Positions 26,463 through 34,179 of a DNA stretch of 64,000 bases are shown here, in pieces (the stretch's first letter is position 1; each line of letters begins with the position of its first letter). Source of the DNA: Streptomyces pseudovenezuelae (GTDB lineage Bacteria; Actinomycetota; Actinomycetes; Streptomycetales; Streptomycetaceae); the NCBI RefSeq assembly GCF_001513955.1, contig NZ_KQ948149.1, positions 158,227 through 222,226 on the forward strand. The letters run 5' to 3'. The translations under genes and the position numbers were made by a program. The notes below the pieces were generated by a model. The model did not search any database, was not told the origin of the DNA, and was given only the letters and a program-made list of their open reading frames with translations.

Positions 26463-27683
26463 GTGGCGGAGTCCTACGGTCCGGATATGCGTGTGTCCCC
26501 CACCTCCTCCGTAGTGCCGGCTCAGTCGGCTTCCCCGCTCGCGGAGCCGGCGCAGGGTGCCGAGCGCCGCCCCGACCGGCCCTGCCTCACCGAGCTGCGG
26601 CTCTCCGCGTACGCCGTGCACCGGCGGGCCGGGCTCCCGCTCGGGCCGCTGACCCTGTTCGCCGGCCCCAGCGGCAGCGGCAAGACGAGCGCGCTCAGGG
26701 CGTACGACGCGCTCGCGCGGCTCGGCGGCGGCGCGAGCCTCGACGAGGCGTTCCCCCGGCCCGTCTCCTGTGTCCCCGACCGGGCCCGCCCGGACGCACA
26801 GCGCCGCCGCGGCTTCCGGATCGGCTGCACGGCCGACGGACCCGAGGGCCCGGTGCGGCTCGACATCGCCGTCCAGGCCGAGCCCGAACTGCGCATCGTG
26901 GGGGAGCGGTTGACCTCCGGTGGGCTCGTCCTGCTGGAGACCGCCCTGCGCGACCCCTCCCGCCGGACCGTGCAGGCCGCCTGGCACACCGCCGGAAACG
27001 CACCCGTCACCCGCGCCCCGCTCCCGGACGACCGGCTCGGCACCTCCCTGCTGCCGCTGCGCGTGGCCGGCAAGACGGACGGACAGCGGCGGGTCCTCGC
27101 CGCCGCCGAGCAGATGGTCGTCGCCCTGCGCTCCGTCTTCGGCTGCGACCCGCGGCCCGGACGCATGCGCCTGCCCGTCCCGACCGGTTCGGGGCGGCTG
27201 CTCGGCGGCTGCGACAACCTCGCCGACGTGCTGTGGCGCACCCGCTCGGAGTGCGGCCGACGCCACGCCCAACTGGTCGCCGCGGTGCGCGCCGGATGCG
27301 CGGGCCCCGTCGCCGACGTGCTCGCCGAACCCCTGCCCGCCGGGAGGGTCCGGGCCCTGCTCGACCGCGGGGACGGCGGCCGGACGGAGCTCTCGCGGCT
27401 GGGCGACGGCGAGTTGAGGTACCTCGCCCTCGCCCTGGTGCTGCTCACCGGGCCGGGGGTGCTGGAGGTCGACCCGGCAGGGGAGGTGCCCGCGGCGATG
27501 CAGACGCTCACCGTGCTCGCCGACAACCTCGACCGGAGCCTGGACCAGCGGCAGCGGACCGAACTGCTGGGGCTGGCCGTGCGGATGTGCGAGCGCGGGC
27601 ACATCAGGCTCGTCGGCGCGGTCAGCGACGCCTCGTGGGCCGCGGGGGTGGACGGCGTCACGGTGGTACACCTGGAGCCGTGA
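26463..27683 (+). CDS. AAA/ABC-type ATP-binding protein, family uncertain
   Basis: 406 aa. Strands LTELRLSAYAVHRRAGLPLGPLTLFAGPSGSGKTSALRAYDALARL give a Walker A at about 66-73 (GPSGSGKT) in the style of SMC/RecF-like or AAA_21 proteins. A late LSRLGDGELRYLALALVLLTGPGVLEVDPAGEVP block looks like signature motif plus Walker B, with D/E (LEVD) at the end, and VGAVSD as a D-loop or H-loop region. There is no obvious coiled coil, so it is a compact single-lobe ATPase. The start is not firm: GTG 26463 has GGAGGA 12 bases upstream, and ATG 26487 is an alternative. Its stop overlaps the start of the MazG-like gene (GTGA). Confidence 0.7.
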   Translation: MAESYGPDMRVSPTSSVVPAQSASPLAEPAQGAERRPDRPCLTELRLSAYAVHRRAGLPLGPLTLFAGPSGSGKTSALRAYDALARLGGGASLDEAFPRPVSCVPDRARPDAQRRRGFRIGCTADGPEGPVRLDIAVQAEPELRIVGERLTSGGLVLLETALRDPSRRTVQAAWHTAGNAPVTRAPLPDDRLGTSLLPLRVAGKTDGQRRVLAAAEQMVVALRSVFGCDPRPGRMRLPVPTGSGRLLGGCDNLADVLWRTRSECGRRHAQLVAAVRAGCAGPVADVLAEPLPAGRVRALLDRGDGGRTELSRLGDGELRYLALALVLLTGPGVLEVDPAGEVPAAMQTLTVLADNLDRSLDQRQRTELLGLAVRMCERGHIRLVGAVSDASWAAGVDGVTVVHLEP

Positions 27684-28006
27684 CCGAACCTCTCGACGTG
27701 GCGAAACTGCAGCGCCGGCTGGCCGACTTCGCGGCGGCGCGCGACTGGCAGCAGTACCACACCCCCAAGAACCTCGTCGCCGCGCTCAGCGTGGAGGCCT
27801 CCGAACTGGTCGAGATCTTCCAGTGGTTGACCCCCGAGGAGTCGACCCGGGTCATGGACGACCCCGACAGCGCGCACCGCGTCATGGACGAGATCGCCGA
27901 TGTGCTCGCGTATCTGCTGCAGCTGTGCGAGGTGCTCGGCGTCGATCCGCTGACCGCGCTGGACGCGAAGATCGACCGCAACGAGCGGAGGTTTCCGGCG
28001 CCCTGA
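27680..28006 (+). CDS. MazG-like nucleotide pyrophosphohydrolase
   Basis: 108 aa, GTG start inside the ATPase stop codon. All-alpha NTP-PPase motifs: NLVAALSVEASELVEIFQW (ExxE), then HRVMDEIADVLAYLLQLCEVLGVD (ExxD). This is the size and pattern of the RS21-C6/iMazG group, which hydrolyse (d)NTPs, often modified ones, to the monophosphate and pyrophosphate. Coupling to an ATPase of unknown role is unusual; the pair may monitor nucleotide quality. Confidence 0.85.
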   Translation: MTEPLDVAKLQRRLADFAAARDWQQYHTPKNLVAALSVEASELVEIFQWLTPEESTRVMDDPDSAHRVMDEIADVLAYLLQLCEVLGVDPLTALDAKIDRNERRFPAP

Positions 28007-28064
28007 GGAAGGATTCCGTCCTCTTTCACTCTCCGTGACGAAAATCCGCACCGAAACCGATTTG

Positions 28065-28073
28065 TTGTCCACA
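28065..28073 (+). other. Single consensus DnaA box
   Basis: TTGTCCACA, identical to the Streptomyces DnaA-box consensus, in a relatively AT-rich 180-bp gap between the MazG-like and DUF6099-like genes. Only one copy was seen, so this is not an origin. It could titrate DnaA or be a chance match. Confidence 0.35.
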
Positions 28074-28183
28074 GATTTCCGTCTACCTCTGGTTTTTCGT
28101 TCCGGGCGCCCTCACTCTGGGTAGTGGACAAGGGAGTTCGGGCGGACGTGCCCGGGGTACGTCGCGACAGACGGGGGCAGCCG

Positions 28184-28648
28184 ATGGACGCGGTGCGGCT
28201 CATCGTGACGAGCAGGCGTGCCCTGGCCGGGGGCGGTGAGGCGCCCCAGGTCATGGCGGAGGTGTGGCAGGCGCAGGCCCTGGCCCAGGCGATAGGAAGC
28301 CGCCTCGCGGTCGCCGGGCCACCGGAACTCCGGGGTGAGGCCCTGGGGTTGACCGAGCTGGCGGGCCGGGGCTGCGGGGTCCTGGAGCGTCCCGACATCG
28401 CCCTGGCGGAGTTGCGGGCCGCGCAGCTCACCGAACTCGGCGATGCCCGCCAGGCCCTCCTCTACCTCGGCGGCCTCCTCGGCGAGGTGGGCATCGCCCT
28501 GGTCGGCCTCGCCTGCGCGGCGGACGACGAGATGACGTACTGGCAGTGCATGGAAGCGATTGACGCGGCGGACGAGTCCCGGGACCGGGTGCTGCAGATG
28601 CTGCGAAGACTGGCGGACCGGGGGGAGGAATTGCCCGAGGCGGGGTGA
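28184..28648 (+). CDS. DUF6099-like protein of unknown function
   Basis: 154 aa, mostly alpha-helical: DAVRLIVTSRRALAGGGEAPQVMAEVWQAQALAQAIGSRLAV, then helices rich in Ala/Leu (ALGDARQALLYLGGLLGEVGIALVGLACA) and DEMTYWQCMEAIDAADESRDRVLQML. No catalytic motif, signal peptide or membrane span was seen. I recall DUF6099 for proteins of this pattern near SepF-like and MazG-like genes in Streptomyces, but the assignment is tentative. ATG 28184 follows a G-rich stretch. Confidence 0.55.
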   Translation: MDAVRLIVTSRRALAGGGEAPQVMAEVWQAQALAQAIGSRLAVAGPPELRGEALGLTELAGRGCGVLERPDIALAELRAAQLTELGDARQALLYLGGLLGEVGIALVGLACAADDEMTYWQCMEAIDAADESRDRVLQMLRRLADRGEELPEAG

Positions 28649-28651
28649 GCT

Positions 28652-28718
28652 CTTCGGCCGTGGGTGCGTCGTGGCCGACCGCGCGGTTCCCCGCGCCCCT
28701 GCGTGGTTGCGGCCGAAG
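28652..28718. repeat. REP-like intergenic repeat of the Streptomyces type
   Basis: Arms CTTCGGCCG (28652-28660) and CGGCCGAAG (28710-28718) enclose GTGGCCGACCGCGCGGTTCC and CCGCGCCCCT, a sequence of the kind dispersed in intergenic regions across Streptomyces genomes. The rest of the 360-bp gap up to the integrase holds the host-gene remnant and attL; I see no other gene in it. Confidence 0.5.
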
Positions 28719-28902
28719 CGTGCCCGGCAGTGCCCACCTCCGCCGGGATCGCGGGTAGCTGCGAGGCCACGTCCGGGCAGGAGATGGCGCCGGCTCCGGC
28801 CGCGGCGACCCGGCTGAGCGGGCGCAGGGACCAGCGCACCCACAGGGCGCCCGCGATGCCGGCGGCGGAATCACGGGCGCGGCAACTGCCGAAGAACAGT
28901 CC

Positions 28903-28981
28903 TCAGTCGGCCTCCTCCTCACCGACCCCGCGCCCCGGACCCCCGGCCCCCTGAAGATCCGCGTCCAGCGCCGACAGGTCC
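28903..28981 (-). pseudogene. 3' remnant of the small host gene split by the element
   Basis: Reading leftwards from the core, the frame gives DLSALDADLQGAGGPGRGVG then EEEAD and a stop at 28903. The other half, with start codon and ribosome-binding site, is at 35890-35993. Joining both at the GGACCTGTCGGC core restores one open frame of about 56 codons (N-half MSEETVPL...AALNADLSAL plus this tail). This piece has no start of its own and is a remnant. Confidence 0.7.
28970..28981. other. attL core (GCCGACAGGTCC)
   Basis: Identical 12-mer at 28970-28981 and 35890-35901; the flanking bases differ as expected for attL/attR made by a serine recombinase. It lies 30 bases from the integrase start. 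Confidence 0.75.
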
Positions 28982-29011
28982 AACTTGCGTCTAAGAGCGT
29001 ATTTTTGAAGT

Positions 29012-30583
29012 ATGGCCACGAACCAGACAGAGCGGCAGCTCCGAGCCGTCATCTACACACGCATCAGTCACGACCCCTCCGGCAAGGCCGAGGGCGTCAC
29101 TCGGCAGCAGGAAGCCTGCCGTAAGCTCGCCGCCGAACTCGGCTGGCGGATCGTCGGTGTAAAGACCGACGACGACCGCACAGCCATCGGCAAGAGCGGT
29201 GACCGTGCCCGGCGCCCGGCCTATGCGGAACTACTCGACATGCTGTCCGCCCGTGAGGTCGACGCCGTGCTCGTCTGGCACACGGACCGCCTGTACCGGC
29301 AGGCACGTGACCTCGAACCGCTCATCGACATCGTGGAACGCACGCACGTCGTGATCCGACCGGTCAAGCAGGGTGAGCTGGACCTTGCCACGGCGTCCGG
29401 GCGGATGGTCGCCCGTATCCTCGCCAGCGTGAGCACGCACGAGGTGGAGCACGCCGTCGAGCGCATGAAGGCCAAGCATGAGGCGAACCGCCGGGCCGGG
29501 ATCAACCACGGCGGCCCGCGCACCTTCGGATTCCGCGCCGTGAAGCCCAAGGCCGTCAAGGACCAAGCCCCCCAAGTCCCGAAGGTGGACCCGAGGGAAG
29601 CCGCACTGATCCGTGAGGCCGCCAACGCGGTGCTCGCCTACGCTGCTGATCCTGCGACCGGCCGCACGCTGACCGGCATCTGCCGCGACTGGAACGAACG
29701 CAAGATCCCCACCCCGCGTGGGAAGGCGTGGACCATCCAGTCCCTGCGTGGAGTCTTGCTCTCGCCCCGGATCGCCGGACGCATCGCGCACAAGGGTGAG
29801 GACGCTGGCCCGGCACAGTGGGACGCCATCGTCGACTACGACGTGTGGCTGGCCCTGCGCAACGTGCTCAAAGACCCCTCCCGGCGCCGGGGTTCTGGGG
29901 GTGACGACGACCGTCAGCCCAAGTACCTCGGCTCGGGCCTGTACCGGTGCGGCCGGGACGGCTGCGGCGCTGTGGTCCGCCCGGGCGGAGCGAGGGCCGG
30001 GCAGCGCCAGCAGTACCGCTGCACCTCCAGCGCGCATCTGATCCGCACTGCCGAGCCGGTCGACGACTTCGTGGAGCGCGTGATCGTCGCCCGGCTGTGC
30101 CGCGAGGACGCCCGAGCGGCCTTCTCCGCGCCCGTCGAGGCGCCCCAGGCTGGGGTGTCCGCCGAGGACCTGAACGCTCGTCATGCGACCCTGACGGCCC
30201 GGCTGGAGGCACTCGCGGAGACCTTCGCAGAGGACGATGAGGCGGACCCGATGGAGTACCGGACCGCCTCCCGCAAGATCAAGGAACGGATCGCTGCCGT
30301 CGAGCAGGAGATCACCGAGGCCGCTGCCGCCGCTGCCTCCGCAGCGGCGCCGGGTCCGCTCGACAGCATTGACCTACCGGAGTTGGTCCGACGGCACGAG
30401 GCCGATTCGGATGACGCCCTCGTGTGGTGGCGTCAGAGGTACCCGCTGGAGCGGCGCCGCAAGATCCTCACGCTGCTCGCCGAGGTGACCCTTATGCCTG
30501 GTCGGCGAGGTCGTCCGTTGGGTGTCGCCGCCGGTGGCCTTGACCCCGCCTCCGTCCGCATCGACTGGAAGGGAAACTGCTGA
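29012..30583 (+). CDS. int: Large serine recombinase (integrase)
   Basis: 523 aa. The resolvase catalytic domain (10-165) has nucleophile S19 in AVIYTRIS and the DRLYRQARDLEPLID and ASGRMVARILASVSTHEVE stretches. The recombinase domain follows (about 165-300: NRRAGINHGGPRTFGFR ... GRTLTGICRDWNERKIPTP), then a zinc-ribbon (LYRCGRDGCGAVVRPG ... YRCTSS) and a coiled-coil region (390-440). It integrates circular DNA at a short-core attB. It reads away from attL, into the element. No recombination directionality factor is recognised, though one of the small genes could be it. Confidence 0.95.
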   Translation: MATNQTERQLRAVIYTRISHDPSGKAEGVTRQQEACRKLAAELGWRIVGVKTDDDRTAIGKSGDRARRPAYAELLDMLSAREVDAVLVWHTDRLYRQARDLEPLIDIVERTHVVIRPVKQGELDLATASGRMVARILASVSTHEVEHAVERMKAKHEANRRAGINHGGPRTFGFRAVKPKAVKDQAPQVPKVDPREAALIREAANAVLAYAADPATGRTLTGICRDWNERKIPTPRGKAWTIQSLRGVLLSPRIAGRIAHKGEDAGPAQWDAIVDYDVWLALRNVLKDPSRRRGSGGDDDRQPKYLGSGLYRCGRDGCGAVVRPGGARAGQRQQYRCTSSAHLIRTAEPVDDFVERVIVARLCREDARAAFSAPVEAPQAGVSAEDLNARHATLTARLEALAETFAEDDEADPMEYRTASRKIKERIAAVEQEITEAAAAAASAAAPGPLDSIDLPELVRRHEADSDDALVWWRQRYPLERRRKILTLLAEVTLMPGRRGRPLGVAAGGLDPASVRIDWKGNC

Positions 30584-30635
30584 CCCCCCGCCCGCGCGCT
30601 GGAGCCCCTGCCGACTGGTGGGGGCTTCGTGCTGT

Positions 30636-31430
30636 CTACCGCGTGAGCCGGGACAGGAAGCTGTCCACGAACTTCTCAACCTCGGCCCGGCTCTTCACTT
30701 CCTCGACGTTCAGGCGGTCGACGTACCTCACCCCTGCGTTCAGGAGCAGACGGCTTCGGCTGTGGTCCCGCCCGGCATGGCCTTTGTGGTGTGGCCCGTC
30801 GATCTCGATCACTCCGGCGTACCCGCGATACGTGATCAGTAGGTCGGGCTCGAAGGTCCAACCTCGTACCCGCATGCCGCCCAGAGGCACAATCCCGATC
30901 GTTTCGTCGTCCGGCAGGGACTCCTGCCGTTCCCGAAGCACCCGGTACACGTCCAGCTCCCACTCGTTGGTGAACCGGAGCTGGTCCTCGACTGGATGGC
31001 TGGGTTCGAGCTGCACCTTGCGCCCCTGGTTGCTCGGCTTGGGGCCGTCGGCTGTCTTGATCTGCCTGCGCCAGTCCGGGCCGAGGCGAGGGATCGACGG
31101 CCGGGCGACGAGGGTGTCGACCTGCTTCGCCGACCCCCACATCACCTCTCGCATCACCTCAGCGATGCCATCCAGCGCCTCTTCGTCATACGTCGGGTAC
31201 AGGCCTGGCTCAACGACCAGCACGACCCTGTAGCCCTCCTGGTTGTACTCGGTATTCCAGAGCCGGACCTCAGCCGATGACACGTCGGCGATCATCCGTG
31301 CCGTGTCGGTCTTCCCGAGGTGATATGCGAGTACGGCGCTCGTGCCGAGCAGCCACTCACTCACCAAAGGGGCGTTCTGCGGGGCGTCGAGGGCCAAGGA
31401 CATGTCGGGTGACGCCAGCTCATCACTCAT
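30636..31430 (-). CDS. Putative nuclease with DUF559/PD-(D/E)xK-like C-terminus
   Basis: 264 aa; ATG 31430 is the first in-frame ATG of the conserved-looking part. Residues 1-150 have no recognised domain (mixed, acidic; LAYHLGKTDTARMIADVSSAEVRLW). Residues 153-260 read FTNEWELDVYRVLRERQE ... WTFEPDLLITYRG YAGVIEIDGPHHKGHAGRDHSRSRLLLNAGV, matching the DUF559/Vsr-like pattern: D196, E209-x-D211, H214, then RDxxR and a hydrophobic strand. The usual lysine of PD-(D/E)xK is replaced by D211, as in many DUF559 proteins. The role is unknown; as lone cargo of a mobile element it could be a defence or interference effector. Confidence 0.6.
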   Translation of the reverse strand: MSDELASPDMSLALDAPQNAPLVSEWLLGTSAVLAYHLGKTDTARMIADVSSAEVRLWNTEYNQEGYRVVLVVEPGLYPTYDEEALDGIAEVMREVMWGSAKQVDTLVARPSIPRLGPDWRRQIKTADGPKPSNQGRKVQLEPSHPVEDQLRFTNEWELDVYRVLRERQESLPDDETIGIVPLGGMRVRGWTFEPDLLITYRGYAGVIEIDGPHHKGHAGRDHSRSRLLLNAGVRYVDRLNVEEVKSRAEVEKFVDSFLSRLTR

Positions 31431-31587
31431 GCAGAGAATTGTGGCAGCCACCACAGACAACGGAAGGGCGCCGGAAGACGAGGGAGCCCCGTCAACGTGG
31501 CCAGCCGGCAATGGGGTTGAGGCCCGAGCTGCTGCACGACGACGCCCGGCCGGGCAGCATCCCCGGCCGGGTGTCGTGCTGTTGGGG

Positions 31588-31773
31588 CTACGCCTCGGGG
31601 CGCCCTCGGTGACAGGTGCACCCGCACCGCCGTGCGAGCAGGAGGCCGCCACCGTGGGGCAGGGGCACGTCCTGGGTCTGCCTGCACTCGCCGTGCAGAT
31701 CCTTGTACCCGGCCTGCTGGGCGACCGCGCACTCAGCAGACAGGGCCGAGGTGTCCACAGAAGGCGCGCTCAC
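31588..31773 (-). CDS. Small cysteine-containing protein, third gene of the small operon
   Basis: 61 aa, GTG start; GAGGAGAGG stands 5 bases upstream and GTGA overlaps the stop of the gene before. SAPSVDTSALSAECAVAQQAG is followed by HGECRQTQDVPLPHGGGL and ends with CGCTCHRG. Four or five Cys/His residues suggest a small zinc-binding fold. The type is common in Streptomyces integrated elements; function unknown. Confidence 0.7.
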   Translation of the reverse strand: MSAPSVDTSALSAECAVAQQAGYKDLHGECRQTQDVPLPHGGGLLLARRCGCTCHRGRPEA

Positions 31774-31991
31774 GGTGCCTCTCCTCGGCTCCGGGCGTTC
31801 GCCAGGGCCACGCCCGCCGACAGCCTGTCCGCCGCCGTAGCGGGCCGAAGGGGGCCGCGCGCGTCCCATTCCCGTCCGCCGCCGGGCGGCCGGAGCTGAA
31901 CGTACGGCCCCTCATGCCCCATCACTCGGCCGACCTTGCGCGTTGCCTCGTCGTACACCAGGTCGCCGGGCTCCGGCTCGTACGTGTTCAT
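31770..31991 (-). CDS. Small conserved protein, second gene of the small operon
   Basis: 73 aa. MNTYEPEPGDLVYDEATRKVG and RVMGHEGPYVQLRPPGGGREW suggest a small beta-rich (SH3/KOW-like) fold. ATG 31991 overlaps the upstream stop by 4 bases (ATGA), and its own stop overlaps the next GTG (GTGA), so all three genes are translationally coupled. Function unknown. Confidence 0.7.
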   Translation of the reverse strand: MNTYEPEPGDLVYDEATRKVGRVMGHEGPYVQLRPPGGGREWDARGPLRPATAADRLSAGVALANARSRGEAP

Positions 31992-32194
31992 GCGCACCCC
32001 CGCTGGATCACGTCGGCCAGCCGTAGCGCGACGTCAGCGCGTACCCGGCCGAGGGTGATCAGGTTCAGTGAGGGCGACGCCGTATCCGCCCCCAGGGACG
32101 GCAGGACGAGCCCCGCCGCCGTCAGTGCTTCCCGCAGAGTTTCGACCGCCGCTGTGACATCCGAGGTGCCCGGCTCTTGCTGCGCTGTGACCAT
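31988..32194 (-). CDS. Small helical protein, first gene of the small operon
   Basis: 68 aa. Amphipathic helices around VTAAVETLREALTAAGLVLPSL and LGRVRADVALRLADVIQRG. No cysteines or obvious DNA-binding motif. It opens the coupled three-gene operon and is divergent from the DUF6879/XRE pair, so the 170-bp gap between them probably holds promoters for both directions. Confidence 0.65.
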   Translation of the reverse strand: MVTAQQEPGTSDVTAAVETLREALTAAGLVLPSLGADTASPSLNLITLGRVRADVALRLADVIQRGCA

Positions 32195-32365
32195 GAACTC
32201 AGCGTTCTGGTGAGCCAGTTGAGAGGCCTAGCGCCTAGACCCAATTATTCTCGGGTAGGGACTGCCTATAGCCGTTTATGTCCACGGGGCCCCGGCGAAT
32301 CTGTACCGTCCCCTCCCGGGCACGGTGATCATGAGGTCATCAGTACCCGGCGAAAGGAACTGATC

Positions 32366-33118
32366 ATGGCGCGACGGCTGCGCTTCAACGGCACGGGCAG
32401 CGGCGTGAACGGCTGCCCGGCCGTGCACGAAGACCTCGACACCGGTGAAGTGATCATTCACGGACCCGCCCTCACCGACCCCGACGACATCGCCCGCCTG
32501 CGGCACCTGGGGGAGGGTGAGGTGCCCATCGTGGTCCCGCGCGAACTGCTCGTCGACTTCGGCCCCAAGGAGGTCAACCGCGTGCCGAACATCATCGGCC
32601 TGGACGAGTTCGACCGGCTGTTCACCGCTTTCAAGCACACGGCCTGGCGGCTGGAGACCCGCCGCCGGTATGCCTCCGACGAGGTCACCGACACCTACGC
32701 GCAGTTCCTCCGGGGCGAGCCCCTCGACTGGGCGGGCAGGGATGAGGAGTGGTGCGCCGAGCGCCGCGAACAGACCGCCCTCGGCAAGCGGTTCGAGCGC
32801 GTGCGCGTCGTCGACAACCCACCCACGCCGGGCCAGCTCTACCTGCTCGACAACGCCCGGCGGAACAGCTCCGTCGGTGAGGACATCCGGCAGCTCTGGC
32901 GGGCCGACGCCGAGCGCCTCCAGCTCCCCGAAGAGGACTTCTGGCTGTTCGACTCCCGGCTGGTGGCCCGGCTCAACTTCACCGACGCCGACGAGCTGAC
33001 CGGCGTGGAGCTGATCACGGAGCCGGTGGAGGTCAACCGGTACGCCCAGGCGCGCGACGCCGCCACGCACTACGCCGTGCCGTACGACGAGTTCGCGGCG
33101 AACCTGTCCGCGAAGTAG
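32366..33118 (+). CDS. DUF6879-family protein paired with an XRE regulator
   Basis: 250 aa; ATG 32366 has AAGGA 7 bases upstream. The conserved C-terminal two thirds (LDEFDRLFTAFKHTAWRLETRRRYASDEVTDTYAQFLRGE ... WLFDSRLVARLNFTDADELTGVELI) match DUF6879, which in Streptomyces is typically followed by a DUF5753 XRE gene. The N-terminus has a short segment with GVNGCPAVHEDLDTGEVIIHGPAL. In related pairs the partner behaves as a toxin-like or effector protein controlled by the XRE protein; for this member that is inference. Confidence 0.75.
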   Translation: MARRLRFNGTGSGVNGCPAVHEDLDTGEVIIHGPALTDPDDIARLRHLGEGEVPIVVPRELLVDFGPKEVNRVPNIIGLDEFDRLFTAFKHTAWRLETRRRYASDEVTDTYAQFLRGEPLDWAGRDEEWCAERREQTALGKRFERVRVVDNPPTPGQLYLLDNARRNSSVGEDIRQLWRADAERLQLPEEDFWLFDSRLVARLNFTDADELTGVELITEPVEVNRYAQARDAATHYAVPYDEFAANLSAK

Positions 33119-33141
33119 GGCACGACCAGGGAGCGGGACCG

Positions 33142-33990
33142 GTGACCACCGACTACCAGCAGGCGCGCGAAGCGCTCGGGGTACGGCTGCGCGAGCTACG
33201 GCTGTCGGCCCCGGACGGTCGGCTCACCGGTTCCGCACTCGCCCGGCGGCTCGGCTGGCCGCAGCCCAAGGTCTCCAAGCTGGAGAACGGCCGTCAGACC
33301 GCCACGCCGGACGACCTCCGCGCGTGGGCCGACGGGACCGGCCACCCCGACACGTACGACGAACTACTCGCCCGGCTACGGGGGTTCGAGTCGCACATCC
33401 GCTCTTGGCGGCGGCAGCTCGCCTCGGGGCACAAGCCCGTCCAGGACACCCACCTGAGCGCACACACCGACGCCTCGGTGTTCCGGGGCTGGGAGTCCTC
33501 CATGGTCTTCGGCATCCTCCAGACCCCCGACTACGCCCGGTCGATCTTCACCCGGTACGCCGAACTCCAGCAGTCGCCCCGGGACACCGAGGACGCCGTC
33601 CGCTCCCGCATGAAGCGCCAGGAAGCCCTGTACGACCCCACCAAGCGCTTCCACCTGATCCTGTGGGAGGCCGCGCTGCGCGCCCTGGTGTGTCCGCCGT
33701 CGGTCCTGGCCGCGCAGCTCGACCGGCTGTCCGGCGCCGTCGGCCTGGACACGGTCGAGTTGGGGATCATCCCGTTCAGCTCCTCGCTCAAGATCCCGCC
33801 CGCCACGGCCTTCTGGATCTACGACGACAGCCGAGTGATCGTCGAGACCTGGCACAGCGAGCTGTGGGTCGAGGACGACGCCAGCGTGAACACGTACCTG
33901 CGCACCTGGAACACCCTGCGGGAGTCCGCCGTCTACGGCTCCGATGCTCACCAGGTCATCGCTGCCGCACGCAGCGACCTCAACGTCTGA
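33142..33990 (+). CDS. XRE/DUF5753 (Scr1/WhiJ-like) transcriptional regulator
   Basis: 282 aa, GTG start 23 bases after the DUF6879 gene. N-terminal helix-turn-helix (residues 10-65: LGVRLRELRLSAPDGRLTGS ... RRLGWPQPKVSKLENGRQTA), then the DUF5753 domain (100-280: FRGWESSMVFGILQTPDYARSIFT ... VELGIIPFSSSLKIPP ... WVEDDASVNTYLRTWNTL). This is the family of WhiJ-type developmental regulators and of Scr1-like antitoxin regulators. It probably regulates its own operon, possibly through the palindromes just downstream. Confidence 0.85.
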   Translation: MTTDYQQAREALGVRLRELRLSAPDGRLTGSALARRLGWPQPKVSKLENGRQTATPDDLRAWADGTGHPDTYDELLARLRGFESHIRSWRRQLASGHKPVQDTHLSAHTDASVFRGWESSMVFGILQTPDYARSIFTRYAELQQSPRDTEDAVRSRMKRQEALYDPTKRFHLILWEAALRALVCPPSVLAAQLDRLSGAVGLDTVELGIIPFSSSLKIPPATAFWIYDDSRVIVETWHSELWVEDDASVNTYLRTWNTLRESAVYGSDAHQVIAAARSDLNV

Positions 33991-33994
33991 GCAC

Positions 33995-34085
33995 CCCTGA
34001 CGCGTCAGGGCTGCGAGGCCAGAGAACATACCCAGGCCAAAACGGTCGTCAGGTATCTGGTCAATGTGCTGATCAGCACCTGACG
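33995..34085. repeat. Cluster of palindromes and inverted repeats after the XRE gene
   Basis: Perfect 16-bp palindrome CCCTGACGCGTCAGGG (33995-34010, possibly a terminator). Perfect 14-bp palindrome GTGCTGATCAGCAC (34066-34079), flanked by CGTCAGGT (34047-34054) and ACCTGACG (34078-34085). More CTGATCAG and CTGACG/CGTCAG words follow to 34132. These are several binding-site-like words in 140 bp without a gene. Confidence 0.75.
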
Positions 34086-34179
34086 GCCATCCTGATCAGA
34101 CCCTGACGAAGATCGCCGTCAGCGGTCTGACGGCTCGGCCCGTGGCCGTCCTGCTCCCTTGCAGCGGGAGCGCCGGAGG

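Noticed and set aside
28065..28073. Replication origin at the DnaA box
   Set aside because: Only one box, no dnaA/dnaN neighbours.
28900..29011. tRNA gene as the attachment site of the element
   Set aside because: No cloverleaf can be formed; the cores lie in a small protein-coding gene.
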